From NCBI RefSeq assembly GCF_023347275.1, contig NZ_CP094468.1:310001-374000 (forward strand): DNA of 64,000 nucleotides. Direction: 5' to 3'. Within the stretch, counting starts at the first letter, position 1, and every line of letters starts with the position of its first letter. The position numbers were made by a program, and so were the translations under genes. Shown here in pieces: positions 8,200 to 15,818 of this stretch. This stretch comes from Faecalibacterium sp. I3-3-89 (GTDB taxonomy: Bacteria; Bacillota; Clostridia; Oscillospirales; Ruminococcaceae). The notes under the pieces were generated by a model. That model had not been told where the DNA came from, did not search any database, and saw only the letters and a list, made by a program, of their open reading frames with translations.

Positions 8200-9081
8200 A
8201 TGAACCAGATCACCACCCAGTACATCACCGAGAACGGCGCCTGTTATGAGCAGTACGTCATCACCGACCCCGCCGCCAAGACCAGCCTAACCATCACCCC
8301 CGAGCGCGGCGGCATGATCACCGGCTTTACCCTCGACGGCGACGAGTATATCTGGACCCGCCGCCCCAACTTCTCGGAGTGCAACCGTCCCCGCTTCGGC
8401 GTGCCGGTGCTCTTCCCCAGCTGCGGCAACCCCGACGGCGGCGTCCACAACTTTGAGGGCAAGGCCTACCCCATGGAGACCCATGGCTTCGCCGACCTGT
8501 GCGCTTGGGACGTGGAGAGCGTCGGCCCGGACGGCGTGACGCTGGCGCTGGAATCCACCCCGCTGACCAAGTTCCTCTACCCCTTCGACTTCACCCTGCT
8601 GGTGAACTACAACCTCGAGGGCAATAAGGCCCTCATCAGCCTGACCGTCATCAACGAGGGCGACAAGCCCATGCCCTTCAGCTTCGGCTACCACCCCTAT
8701 TTCGTGGCCTCTGCGCTGGAAAATGTGGACTTTGACATCAAGTGCGCCACCTGCTCCGAGAATGCCAAGGGCGAGCAGCCCGCTGCCCCGGAAAAGATCA
8801 CCCTCACCCGCAAGGAGGGCGCAGACAACACCATCCGCCTGATGACCGGCGTGGAGTTCCCCATGACCTTCACCGACAAGGGCAACGGCCATAAGGTCAC
8901 GGTGGACGCCGATGAGACCTTCGACAAGGGCGTGCTCTGGCAGCAGGATGCCGAGAGCTTCGTCTGCATGGAGCCTTGGAATGGCTGGGCCAACAGCGTC
9001 AACGAGGAGGGCCATCACGAGGTGCTGGACGTCGATGAGGCCATGACCAGCGAGTGGAGCATCACCATCGAGAAGGTCTGA
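8200..9081 (+). CDS. Aldose 1-epimerase family protein
   Basis: A 293-residue galactose-mutarotase-like beta-sandwich protein. Signature pieces in order are GGMITGFTLDGDEYIW, RFGVPVLFPSCG, PMETHGFAD (conserved His), FSFGYHPYF (second His) and FVCMEPWNGWANSVN (catalytic Glu). Such enzymes interconvert the alpha and beta anomers of free or phosphorylated sugars. As the last gene of the uxa operon it may supply the anomer used by the isomerase, but the true substrate is not visible from sequence. The ATG follows GGAGGACTGAACT. A bidirectional terminator lies directly behind. Confidence 0.82.
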   Translation: MNQITTQYITENGACYEQYVITDPAAKTSLTITPERGGMITGFTLDGDEYIWTRRPNFSECNRPRFGVPVLFPSCGNPDGGVHNFEGKAYPMETHGFADLCAWDVESVGPDGVTLALESTPLTKFLYPFDFTLLVNYNLEGNKALISLTVINEGDKPMPFSFGYHPYFVASALENVDFDIKCATCSENAKGEQPAAPEKITLTRKEGADNTIRLMTGVEFPMTFTDKGNGHKVTVDADETFDKGVLWQQDAESFVCMEPWNGWANSVNEEGHHEVLDVDEAMTSEWSITIEKV

Positions 9082-9111
9082 GCACCCTCCGAAACTTTAC
9101 CGTAGAATAAA

Positions 9112-9153
9112 ACGCCGCACAGCGATTTTGATACGCTGTGCGGCGTTTTTTTG
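9112..9153. terminator. Bidirectional terminator, epimerase versus GntR gene
   Basis: ACGCCGCACAGCG (9112-9124) pairs perfectly with CGCTGTGCGGCGT (9134-9146). T-runs occur on both strands. Confidence 0.93.
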
Positions 9154-9160
9154 TGTCTGG

Positions 9161-9859
9161 TCAGATGTGGTCTACCGGGTGGACGGTCCCCTCGGTAAAA
9201 TACTCAGGGTGGCGCTGGCGGGCCTGCTCCACCGAGAGCTTGTAGCGGTTCAGATGGTCGCTGAGGGCACGGCTGAGGTCTTCCTCCGAGCCGCGCAGGA
9301 CGGCCTCGAGGATGCGGGTGTGGGCTGCGCAGACGGACTTGTTCTCCTCCGTCTGGAGGCTGAATTTCCGCAGACGCTCGATGTGCTGGAAGGTGGAGAG
9401 CATATGGTCGAAGTGCTCCTCCATGCCGCACAGCTCAAAGGCCCGGCGGTGGAAGGCGTTGTCGAGGTCGAGCATCCTCGTCTCCCGGTTTTCGGCGGAG
9501 GGGTCGCGCTCCAGCTGGCGGTAGCTCTCAAGGTTGAGTCGGTAGGCGACCTCCTGCTCGGCGGTCAGACGGCCCCGGATGCGGTTCAGGATCTCCTTTT
9601 CCAGCGTGAAGCGGGCGAACTGCTCCATCTCCATCAGCTTGAGGTCGATGGGGGCCACATGGGTGCCGCTCTGGGGCTTGATGACCACCATGTGGGCGAT
9701 GTTGAGCATGATGAGCGCCTCCCGCATGGGGGTGCGGCTGATGCCCAGCTCCTGCGCCAGCTCTCGGTCGTTCAGTTCGTCGCCGGGCTTTAAGTCCATC
9801 GTGATGATCCGGCTGCGGATGGTCTCGTAGGCGATCTCCCGCGCACTTCGTGATGCCAT
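9161..9859 (-). CDS. GntR/FadR-family regulator, likely uronate repressor
   Basis: A 232-residue FadR-type GntR regulator. The N-terminal winged helix spans about residues 5-72, with the recognition region LNDRELAQELGISRTPMREAL. The C-terminal FCD all-helical domain spans about 90-215, and includes LDLDNAFHRRAFEL and SDHLNRY, whose Asp and His residues usually hold a metal next to the ligand. Family members such as ExuR and UxuR respond to uronates. It is convergent with the uxa operon and flanked by uronate genes, so it is the best candidate for the TTGTATACAA palindromes. Its own promoter has a different palindrome (9903-9912). The ligand is not proven. Confidence 0.85.
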   Translation of the reverse strand: MASRSAREIAYETIRSRIITMDLKPGDELNDRELAQELGISRTPMREALIMLNIAHMVVIKPQSGTHVAPIDLKLMEMEQFARFTLEKEILNRIRGRLTAEQEVAYRLNLESYRQLERDPSAENRETRMLDLDNAFHRRAFELCGMEEHFDHMLSTFQHIERLRKFSLQTEENKSVCAAHTRILEAVLRGSEEDLSRALSDHLNRYKLSVEQARQRHPEYFTEGTVHPVDHI

Positions 9860-9902
9860 GGCCGTGTCATGCTCCTTTCGAAGCGGGCAGTGCCCGCAGA
9901 TG

Positions 9903-9950
9903 TGATATATCAGCTACCACCATTGTACCCGCGGGCCGCTGTGCCGTCAA
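9903..9950 (-). promoter_or_regulatory. Promoter and palindrome upstream of the GntR gene
   Basis: On the minus strand: TTGACG (9945-9950), a 17-base spacer and TACAAT (9922-9927). The palindrome TGATATATCA (9903-9912) lies just downstream, near the transcript start. It may serve autoregulation, but differs from the uxa-type site. Confidence 0.55.
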
Positions 9951-9989
9951 GAGCGGACACAGCAAAAACGGCATATTTTATCCGAAAAC

Positions 9990-10622
9990 TCACGCCTTCC
10001 GGGGGCGAAGATAGAGCACCGGCACCCAGACCAGCGCCACGGCCAGCCCGCAGAAGACGTCGATGATGGAGTGCTGCTTGGTAAAGACGGTAGAGGCGCA
10101 GATGAGGGCAGCCCAGCCGAAGGCCAGGATCTTGAGCCACTTCTTTTTCCGGGCCAGCGTGCTGCCCGAGAAGGCGATGGCCATGCAGGCCGAGCTTTGG
10201 CAGTGGATGGAGGGGCAGACGTTCACCGAGGCGTCGGCCTTCCAGATAAGCTGCATCAGGGTCATGGCGAGATTGCTGCGGCCCACCTCCTCCGCCATGG
10301 GGCGGATATCGAGGCCGTTGGGCAGCACCATATAGACGATGAGGCAGAAGGTCATGCCCGAGAACATCATGAGACAGAGCTTGTCGTAGCTGGCGGTGTC
10401 GAACCACCACAGCAGCGCCGTGACCCCGGCCAGCAGGAAAAACCAGCTGCCGTAGGGGAAGATGAACCACTCGTTGAAGGGGATGAAGTCGTCCAGCGGG
10501 CTGCGGATGATGTATTTCGGGTCGGTGACGGTGAAGTCCAGCCAGAAGAACCAGATGAGGTAGAGCACCCAGTAGAGCTGGTACCACAGATGGGGCCGTG
10601 CACGAAGAAGGGAAGTTTTCAT
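9990..10622 (-). CDS. PAP2 superfamily membrane phosphatase
   Basis: A 210-residue integral membrane protein with about six hydrophobic segments, for example LYWVLYLIWFFWLDF and WFFLLAGVTALLWWF. The phosphatidic-acid-phosphatase motifs are visible: CPSIHC near residue 138 (the PSxH motif) and TKQHSIIDVFCG near residue 186 (the HSxxD motif), which carry the catalytic histidines and aspartate. Such enzymes remove phosphate from lipid phosphates such as phosphatidate or undecaprenyl pyrophosphate at the membrane surface. The ATG follows TAGGAGAATTTAC. It is convergent with nothing obvious and has its own promoter. The substrate is unknown. Confidence 0.8.
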   Translation of the reverse strand: MKTSLLRARPHLWYQLYWVLYLIWFFWLDFTVTDPKYIIRSPLDDFIPFNEWFIFPYGSWFFLLAGVTALLWWFDTASYDKLCLMMFSGMTFCLIVYMVLPNGLDIRPMAEEVGRSNLAMTLMQLIWKADASVNVCPSIHCQSSACMAIAFSGSTLARKKKWLKILAFGWAALICASTVFTKQHSIIDVFCGLAVALVWVPVLYLRPRKA

Positions 10623-10657
10623 GTAAATTCTCCTATAAATCTGTCATACGATGATAC

Positions 10658-10686
10658 ATTTTACCACACTTGGCCGACTTGCGCAA
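10658..10686 (-). promoter_or_regulatory. Promoter of the PAP2 gene
   Basis: On the minus strand: TTGCGC (10681-10686), a 17-base spacer and TAAAAT (10658-10663). Confidence 0.55.
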
Positions 10687-10768
10687 ATCTATTTCCTGTT
10701 ATAGAATAAAGACAGCCTGCTCCGCCGGGGCAGGAGAAATGTGTATGCACGAGCACAAAGGAGCTTTC

Positions 10769-11686
10769 ATGTCTATTTCATCTCACCCCATCCTTCTTGC
10801 GGCCCTCGACTTGGACGGCACGCTGCTCAACAGCAGCGGCGAAGTCACGGACTACACCCGGAAGGTCCTGTCCGAGGCCTCTGACCGGGGCGTCGTGATC
10901 ATCCCGGCCACGGGCCGTCCGCTGGCCAGCCTGCCGCCTGTGGTGGCAAAACAGCCTTGGGTGCGTTATGCCCTCACCTCCAACGGTGCGGCGGTCTGGG
11001 ACCTCGGAAATGACCCTCTGGGCTGCGTCTACAGCCGGTACGCCAACGCCGCCCAGCATGAGACCAGCCAGCCGGAGTGCATCATCCGGCGCTGCTTCCC
11101 GGTGGAGACGGCCCGGGAGGTCTACGAGGCCTTCCGCGGCCTGCCCGGCGGGCTGAACATCTTCAGCGATGGCCGTGCCCTCCGGGACACGGTGCAGCAG
11201 CGCTTCTTCGACGAGCGCTTTGCCCGTCTGGCGGCCGTGCGGGGGACGGAGGCCATCCAGCCCAACGACGGCCGCTTCACCATCCTGCGGGAGCAGAGCG
11301 AGTGGATGAGCCGCCACGCCCATGCAGTGGAGAAGTTTTGCATGTTCTTCCACTCTGCCGAGGAGGCGCGGCAGTATCTGCCCCGCTTCACGGCCATCCG
11401 GGGCGTTGAGGTGGTGCAAGGCTCCCCCGACAACATCGAGGTCACGGCGGCGGGGGTGAACAAGGGCGAGAGCCTGCTGGCGCTGGCCGACCATCTGGGC
11501 ATCCCCCGGGAAGCCACGCTGGCCGTGGGCGACAGCGAAAACGACCGCGCCATGCTGGAAAAGGCGGGCGTCGCCGCTGTGATGGCCAACGGGATGGAGC
11601 ACATCCGCAGATTGGCCGACATCGTCAGCGAAAACGACAATGACCACGACGGCGTGGCCGAAATCTTTGCCCGTCTCGGGGTTTAA
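10769..11686 (+). CDS. Cof-type HAD-superfamily phosphatase
   Basis: A 305-residue HAD hydrolase of the Cof/YbiV type. Motif 1 is ALDLDGTLL at the N-terminus, with the nucleophile Asp. Motif 2 is VIIPATGRP. The C2 cap spans about residues 85-210. Motifs 3 and 4 lie near the C-terminus in NKGESLLALADHLG and VGDSENDRAMLEKAG. These enzymes dephosphorylate sugar phosphates or similar small molecules in the cytoplasm. The ATG at 10769 is preceded by AAAGGAG; longer upstream starts lack a ribosome site. It may act on a phosphorylated intermediate of the surrounding sugar genes, but the substrate cannot be read from the sequence. Confidence 0.85.
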   Translation: MSISSHPILLAALDLDGTLLNSSGEVTDYTRKVLSEASDRGVVIIPATGRPLASLPPVVAKQPWVRYALTSNGAAVWDLGNDPLGCVYSRYANAAQHETSQPECIIRRCFPVETAREVYEAFRGLPGGLNIFSDGRALRDTVQQRFFDERFARLAAVRGTEAIQPNDGRFTILREQSEWMSRHAHAVEKFCMFFHSAEEARQYLPRFTAIRGVEVVQGSPDNIEVTAAGVNKGESLLALADHLGIPREATLAVGDSENDRAMLEKAGVAAVMANGMEHIRRLADIVSENDNDHDGVAEIFARLGV

Positions 11687-11705
11687 GAAGCCAAAATCGG
11701 CGTTT

Positions 11706-11783
11706 TTGTGCAATGTATACAAGCTCTTATGCAAAACATTGTGCTTGTTGAGCATTACCAAACGGGCCGATGTCGTTTATACT
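11706..11783 (+). promoter_or_regulatory. kdgA promoter region with uxa-type operator
   Basis: ATGTATACAA (11713-11722) matches the uxaC operator exactly. A candidate promoter TTGTGC (11706-11711), 16 bases, TATGCA would place it in the spacer. A better promoter, TTACCA (11755-11760), 17 bases, TATACT (11778-11783), lies downstream. The leader to kdgA is then about 85 bases. Confidence 0.5.
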
Positions 11784-11872
11784 AAAGATACGAATGCATG
11801 GTGGGGAAGGTATGCCCGCAAGGGACTCCAGCCATGTGAATTCATGCAAATGTTAAAAAGGAGAAATGCGTT

Positions 11873-12835
11873 ATGAATCCCATCGTAGAAAAGGTCTATC
11901 AGATCGGCATTATCCCTGTTATTGCTTTTAACAGCGTAGACGAGGCCCTGCCCCTGTGCAAGGCTCTGGCTGAGGGCGGCCTGCCCGCAGCTGAGGTCAC
12001 CTTCCGCACCGCATGTGCTGAGGATTGCATCCGCAAGATCCACGAGGAGATGCCCGAGATGCTGCTGGGCGCCGGCACTGTCCTGACCTGTGAGCAGGCT
12101 GACCGCGCTATGGCTGCAGGCGCTTCCTTCATCGTCGCTCCCGGCTTCGACCCCGAGGTCTGCAAGCACGTCATCGACAAGGGCGGCATCATGATGCCCG
12201 GCACCGCCTCCGCAGGCGAGATGCAGCAGGCCATGAACATGGGCTGCGAGGCTCTGAAGTTCTTCCCCGCCGAGGCAAACGGCGGCGTGGGTATGCTGAA
12301 GAACATCGGCGCTGCCCTGAAGGGTGCCCGCTGGATGTGCACCGGCGGCGTCAACGCCAAGAACGTCAACGACTATCTGGGCTATGACCAGATCTTCGCA
12401 GTCGGCGGCACCTGGATGTGCAAGAGCGACGTCATCAAGGCCGGCGATTGGGCCAAGATCACCGCACAGAGCAAGGAAGCTGTTGACACCATGCTGGGCC
12501 TGCACCTCATCCATGTCGGCATCAACACCGGCAACGAGGAAGAGGCTGCCAAGGTGGCCGGCCTGATCTCCACCATGCTGAACATGAAGGTCGCTCCGGG
12601 CAACTCCAGCATCTTCGTGGGCAACAAGGAGTTCGAGATCATGAAGAAGCCGGGCCGCGGCACCAACGGCCACATCGCCATCGGCTGCAACAACGTGGAT
12701 CGTGCAATCTACCACCTGTCTCAGCGCGGCGTGAAGTTCGACCTCGACAGCAAGAACGTCAAGAACGGCAAGACCGTCGCCTGCTACATGGAGGGCGAGA
12801 TCGCCGGCTTTGCATTCCATCTGGTTCAGGCATAA
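11873..12835 (+). CDS. kdgA: KDPG aldolase with C-terminal VOC-like domain
   Basis: Residues 1 to about 205 form a complete class I 2-keto-3-deoxy-6-phosphogluconate aldolase. It shows GIIPVIAF, the conserved EVTFRTACAED, LLGAGTVLT, IVAPGFDPEV and the Schiff-base lysine in CEALKFFPAEANGG. It splits KDPG into pyruvate and glyceraldehyde 3-phosphate, the last step of this pathway. Residues about 206-320 (starting LHLIHVGINTGNEEEA) form an extra domain that looks like a single vicinal-oxygen-chelate module, absent from E. coli Eda; its role is unknown. The ATG at 11873 follows AAAAAGGAG. First gene of the kdgA-kdgK-kduI operon. Confidence 0.9.
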   Translation: MNPIVEKVYQIGIIPVIAFNSVDEALPLCKALAEGGLPAAEVTFRTACAEDCIRKIHEEMPEMLLGAGTVLTCEQADRAMAAGASFIVAPGFDPEVCKHVIDKGGIMMPGTASAGEMQQAMNMGCEALKFFPAEANGGVGMLKNIGAALKGARWMCTGGVNAKNVNDYLGYDQIFAVGGTWMCKSDVIKAGDWAKITAQSKEAVDTMLGLHLIHVGINTGNEEEAAKVAGLISTMLNMKVAPGNSSIFVGNKEFEIMKKPGRGTNGHIAIGCNNVDRAIYHLSQRGVKFDLDSKNVKNGKTVACYMEGEIAGFAFHLVQA

Positions 12836-12901
12836 TTGCCGCTCCATTCCGTCAATACCCGCTGCGGCGGGATGATATACGAACATAAAAGGAGAAACAC
12901 T

Positions 12902-13927
12902 ATGAAAGTCGTTACCTTTGGCGAGCTGATGGTTCGTCTGCAGCCCTTCAACTACGAGCGTTTCGTTCAGGCCAACAGCCTGGAGTTCACCTTCGGCGGC
13001 GGTGAGGCCAACGTCGCTGTCTCTCTGGCCAACTACGGTCTGGATGCAGCCTTCGTCACCAAGCTCCCCGCACACGCCATCGGTCAGGCCGCTGTCAACA
13101 GCCTGCGCCGCTACGGCGTCGATACCAGCATGATCACCCGCGGCGGTGACCGTGTCGGCATCTACTACAACGAGAAGGGCGCTTCTCAGCGCGGCTCTGT
13201 CTGCATCTACGACCGTGCCAACAGCGCTATCCAGCTGGCTCAGCCCTCCGATTTCGACTGGGATAAGATCTTCGAGGGCGTGGATTGGTTCCACTTCACC
13301 GGCATCACCCCGGCTCTGGGCGCAAATGTCGTCGAGATCTGCCTCGAGGCCTGCAAGGCTGCTAAGGCTCACGGCGTGAAGATCAGCTGCGACCTGAACT
13401 ACCGCGGCAAGCTGTGGACCCGTGCCGAGGCTCGTGAGGCTATGACCAAGCTGTGCGAGTACGTCGATGTCTGCATCTCCAACGAGGAGGATGCAAAGGA
13501 CGTGTTCGGCATCGAGGCCGAGGCTACCGACATCTACGGCGGCAAGCTGAACGCTGAGGGCTACAAGAGCGTCGCAAAGCAGCTGGCTGACAAGTTCCAC
13601 TTCGAGAAGGTCGCTATCACCCTGCGTGAGAGCCACAACGCCTCCGAGAACGGCTGGAGCGCTATGCTGTACGATGTCGCTTCCAACGAGTACTGCTTCT
13701 CCAAGAAGTACGAGCTGAAGATCATCGACCGCGTCGGCGGCGGTGACTCCTTCGGCGGCGGCCTGATCTACGCTCTGCTGAACGGCAAGAGCACTCAGGA
13801 TGCTGTTGAGTTCGCTGTTGCTGCTTCTGCTCTGAAGCACACCATCGAGGGCGACTACAACATGATGACTGTCTCCGAGGTCGAGAAGCTGGCTGGCGGC
13901 GACGGTTCCGGCCGTATCCAGCGCTAA
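12902..13927 (+). CDS. kdgK: 2-keto-3-deoxygluconate kinase (PfkB family)
   Basis: KdgK phosphorylates 2-keto-3-deoxygluconate to KDPG, feeding the aldolase encoded just upstream. The protein has 341 residues from the ATG at 12902, which follows AAAAGGAG; the frame extends upstream but without a site. PfkB features include FGELMVRLQP at the N-terminus, FGGGEANVAVSLANYG (substrate-binding region) and the C-terminal anion-hole and catalytic motif DRVGGGDSFGGGL with the catalytic Asp. The intergenic gap to kdgA is 66 bases. It receives KDG from UxaA and, after the KduI/KduD steps, from unsaturated pectin fragments. Confidence 0.93.
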   Translation: MKVVTFGELMVRLQPFNYERFVQANSLEFTFGGGEANVAVSLANYGLDAAFVTKLPAHAIGQAAVNSLRRYGVDTSMITRGGDRVGIYYNEKGASQRGSVCIYDRANSAIQLAQPSDFDWDKIFEGVDWFHFTGITPALGANVVEICLEACKAAKAHGVKISCDLNYRGKLWTRAEAREAMTKLCEYVDVCISNEEDAKDVFGIEAEATDIYGGKLNAEGYKSVAKQLADKFHFEKVAITLRESHNASENGWSAMLYDVASNEYCFSKKYELKIIDRVGGGDSFGGGLIYALLNGKSTQDAVEFAVAASALKHTIEGDYNMMTVSEVEKLAGGDGSGRIQR

Positions 13928-13946
13928 GCAGGAAAGGAGATCCGCA

Positions 13947-14795
13947 ATGGAGATCCGCTATTCCTGCAATCAGAAAGACTTCAAGCGCTACACCACCGAG
14001 GAGATGCGCGACGAGATGCTCATCACCGGCCTGTACAAGGCCGACGAGGTCGTGGCCGTCTACAGCCATGTTGACCGTATGGTCACGCTGGGCTGTATGC
14101 CGGTCCACGAGACGGTCTCCATCGACAAGGGCATCGACGTCTGGGCCAACTTTGGCACCCACTATTTCCTCGAGCGCCGCGAGATCGGTATCTTCAACAT
14201 CGGCAAGGACTCCACGGGCATCGTGGTGGCCGACGGTGTGAAGTACGAGCTGGGCTATAAGGACTGCCTGTATATCACGCAGGGCACCAAGGAAGTGACT
14301 TTCGCTTCCGCAGACCCTGAGCATCCGGCAAAGTTCTATATGGTCTCCGCTCCGGCACATTGCTCTTACGAGACCCGCCTCATCAAGATGGCTGATGCAA
14401 ATCACCGTCCTCTGGGCAGCGTCGAGACCTGCAATAAGCGCACCATCAATCAGTTCATCCACCCCGATGTGCTCAAGACCTGTCAGCTGAGCATGGGTAT
14501 GACCGAGCTGGAGCCTGGCTCCAACTGGAATACCATGCCCAGCCACACGCACGAACGTCGGATGGAGATCTACACCTATTTTGAACTGCCCGAGGGGCAG
14601 GTGGTGTTCCATATGTGCGGCGAGCCGACTCAGACCCGCCACATCGTGATGCACAACGAGGATGCTGTCATCAGCCCCTCCTGGAGCATCCACAGCGGCG
14701 TAGGCACTTCCAACTACACCTTTATCTGGGCAATGGGCGGCGAGAACATGGAGTTTGACGACATGGACAACATCGCTACCACCGACCTGCGCTAA
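13947..14795 (+). CDS. kduI: 4-deoxy-L-threo-5-hexosulose-uronate isomerase
   Basis: KduI isomerizes 5-keto-4-deoxyuronate, formed from unsaturated galacturonate, to 2,5-diketo-3-deoxygluconate. The 282-residue length is typical. The cupin fold carries the zinc ligands in MPSHTHERRMEIYTYFEL (His, His, Glu) and a further His in ISPSWSIHSGVG. N-terminal VDRMVTLGCMPV and the FFLERRE-like FLERREIGIFNIG block also match. The ATG follows AAAGGAGATCCGCA, 19 bases after the kdgK stop, so the genes are co-transcribed. Its presence implies that the cell handles products of pectate lyase or unsaturated glucuronyl hydrolase; neither is in this window. Confidence 0.95.
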   Translation: MEIRYSCNQKDFKRYTTEEMRDEMLITGLYKADEVVAVYSHVDRMVTLGCMPVHETVSIDKGIDVWANFGTHYFLERREIGIFNIGKDSTGIVVADGVKYELGYKDCLYITQGTKEVTFASADPEHPAKFYMVSAPAHCSYETRLIKMADANHRPLGSVETCNKRTINQFIHPDVLKTCQLSMGMTELEPGSNWNTMPSHTHERRMEIYTYFELPEGQVVFHMCGEPTQTRHIVMHNEDAVISPSWSIHSGVGTSNYTFIWAMGGENMEFDDMDNIATTDLR

Positions 14796-14810
14796 ACAGT
14801 ACACCATACA

Positions 14811-14846
14811 ACGCCCCGCACCGGGAGACCGGCGCGGGGCGTTTTG
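14811..14846 (+). terminator. Terminator after kduI
   Basis: ACGCCCCGC (14811-14819) pairs with GCGGGGCGT (14834-14842) and is followed by TTTTG. An inner CCGG/CCGG stem extends the hairpin. It separates kduI from kduD. Confidence 0.88.
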
Positions 14847-14920
14847 CTAAATATTTAACTTGGCTCTCTCAGCCCTACCACACCTGCCAGCGTGGAGCGG
14901 ACAGAGAAAAACACGCTATC

Positions 14921-14944
14921 ACGTCAGGGCGATGGCCCTGACGT
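14921..14944 (+). promoter_or_regulatory. Perfect hairpin in the kduD leader
   Basis: ACGTCAGGGC (14921-14930) and GCCCTGACGT (14935-14944) form a perfect 10-bp stem with the 4-base loop GATG. It lies 10 bases before the kduD ribosome site and lacks a T-run, so it is not a terminator. It may stabilize mRNA or bind a regulator. Confidence 0.6.
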
Positions 14945-14966
14945 TACGATCAACAGGAGGAATACA

Positions 14967-15767
14967 ATGGATCTGTCAGCTTTTGACCTGAAGGGCAAGG
15001 TCGCCCTCATCACCGGCGGTGCCCACGGCATCGGCTTTTCCATCGCAGAGGGGATGGCCAAGTGCGGTGCGGCCATCTGCTTCAACTGCTCTTCCGAAGC
15101 CAGCCTCGAAAAAGGCATGGCGGCTTACAAGGCAGCAGGCATCGAGGCCCACGGCTATGTCGCCGATGTGTCCGACGAGGACGCCGTCAACGCGATGGTG
15201 GCAAAGATCAAGGCCGAGGTCGGCCCGGTGGACATTCTGGTCAACAACGCCGGTCTGATGAAACGGGTGCCGATGGTCGAGATGAGCCACGCCGATTTCA
15301 TGCGGGTCATCGACGTCCATGTGGGCGGCGCATTCAACTGCTCCAAGGCCGTCCTGCCCGACATGATGGAAAAGCGTGAGGGCAAGATCATCAACATCTG
15401 CTCCATGATGAGCGAGCTGGGCCGCGAGACCGTCTCCGCCTACGCCGCTGCCAAGGGCGCGCTCAAGATGCTGACCAAGAACATCGCCTCCGAGTACGGC
15501 GAGTACAACATCCAGTGCAATGGCATGGGCCCCGGCTACATCGCCACCGCCCAGACCGCCCCGCTGCGGGAGATCCAGCCCGACGGCAGCCGCCACCCCT
15601 TCGACCAGTTCATCACCGCCAAGACCCCCGCAGGCCGCTGGGGCGAGGCGGAGGACATGGTAGGCCCCTGCGTCTTCCTCGCCTCCCATGCTTCGGACTT
15701 CGTGAACGGCCAGATCCTCTACGCCGACGGCGGCATCCTCGCCTATATCGGCCGTCAGCCTAAGTAA
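14967..15767 (+). CDS. kduD: 2-deoxy-D-gluconate 3-dehydrogenase (KduD)
   Basis: KduD reduces 2,5-diketo-3-deoxygluconate to 2-keto-3-deoxygluconate with NAD(P)H, the step after KduI. The 266-residue protein is a short-chain dehydrogenase. The cofactor motif is ITGGAHGIGFSIAEGM (TGxxxGxG), then ILVNNAGLMKR (NNAG) and the catalytic set Ser in ICSMMSELG and Tyr-x-x-x-Lys in SAYAAAKGALK. The ATG at 14967 follows CAGGAGG; a longer frame from 14892 crosses the leader hairpin and is unlikely. It has a long leader after the kduI terminator, so it may have its own promoter, although I see no strong one. Confidence 0.9.
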   Translation: MDLSAFDLKGKVALITGGAHGIGFSIAEGMAKCGAAICFNCSSEASLEKGMAAYKAAGIEAHGYVADVSDEDAVNAMVAKIKAEVGPVDILVNNAGLMKRVPMVEMSHADFMRVIDVHVGGAFNCSKAVLPDMMEKREGKIINICSMMSELGRETVSAYAAAKGALKMLTKNIASEYGEYNIQCNGMGPGYIATAQTAPLREIQPDGSRHPFDQFITAKTPAGRWGEAEDMVGPCVFLASHASDFVNGQILYADGGILAYIGRQPK

Positions 15768-15780
15768 TCTCAGGCAGCAA

Positions 15781-15812
15781 AAAAGCCCTGTGGCACCCGC
15801 CGCAGGGCTTTT
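15781..15812. terminator. Bidirectional terminator, kduD versus deformylase gene
   Basis: AAAAGCCCTG (15781-15790) pairs with CAGGGCTTTT (15803-15812). Confidence 0.9.
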
Positions 15813-15818
15813 GTCGTC

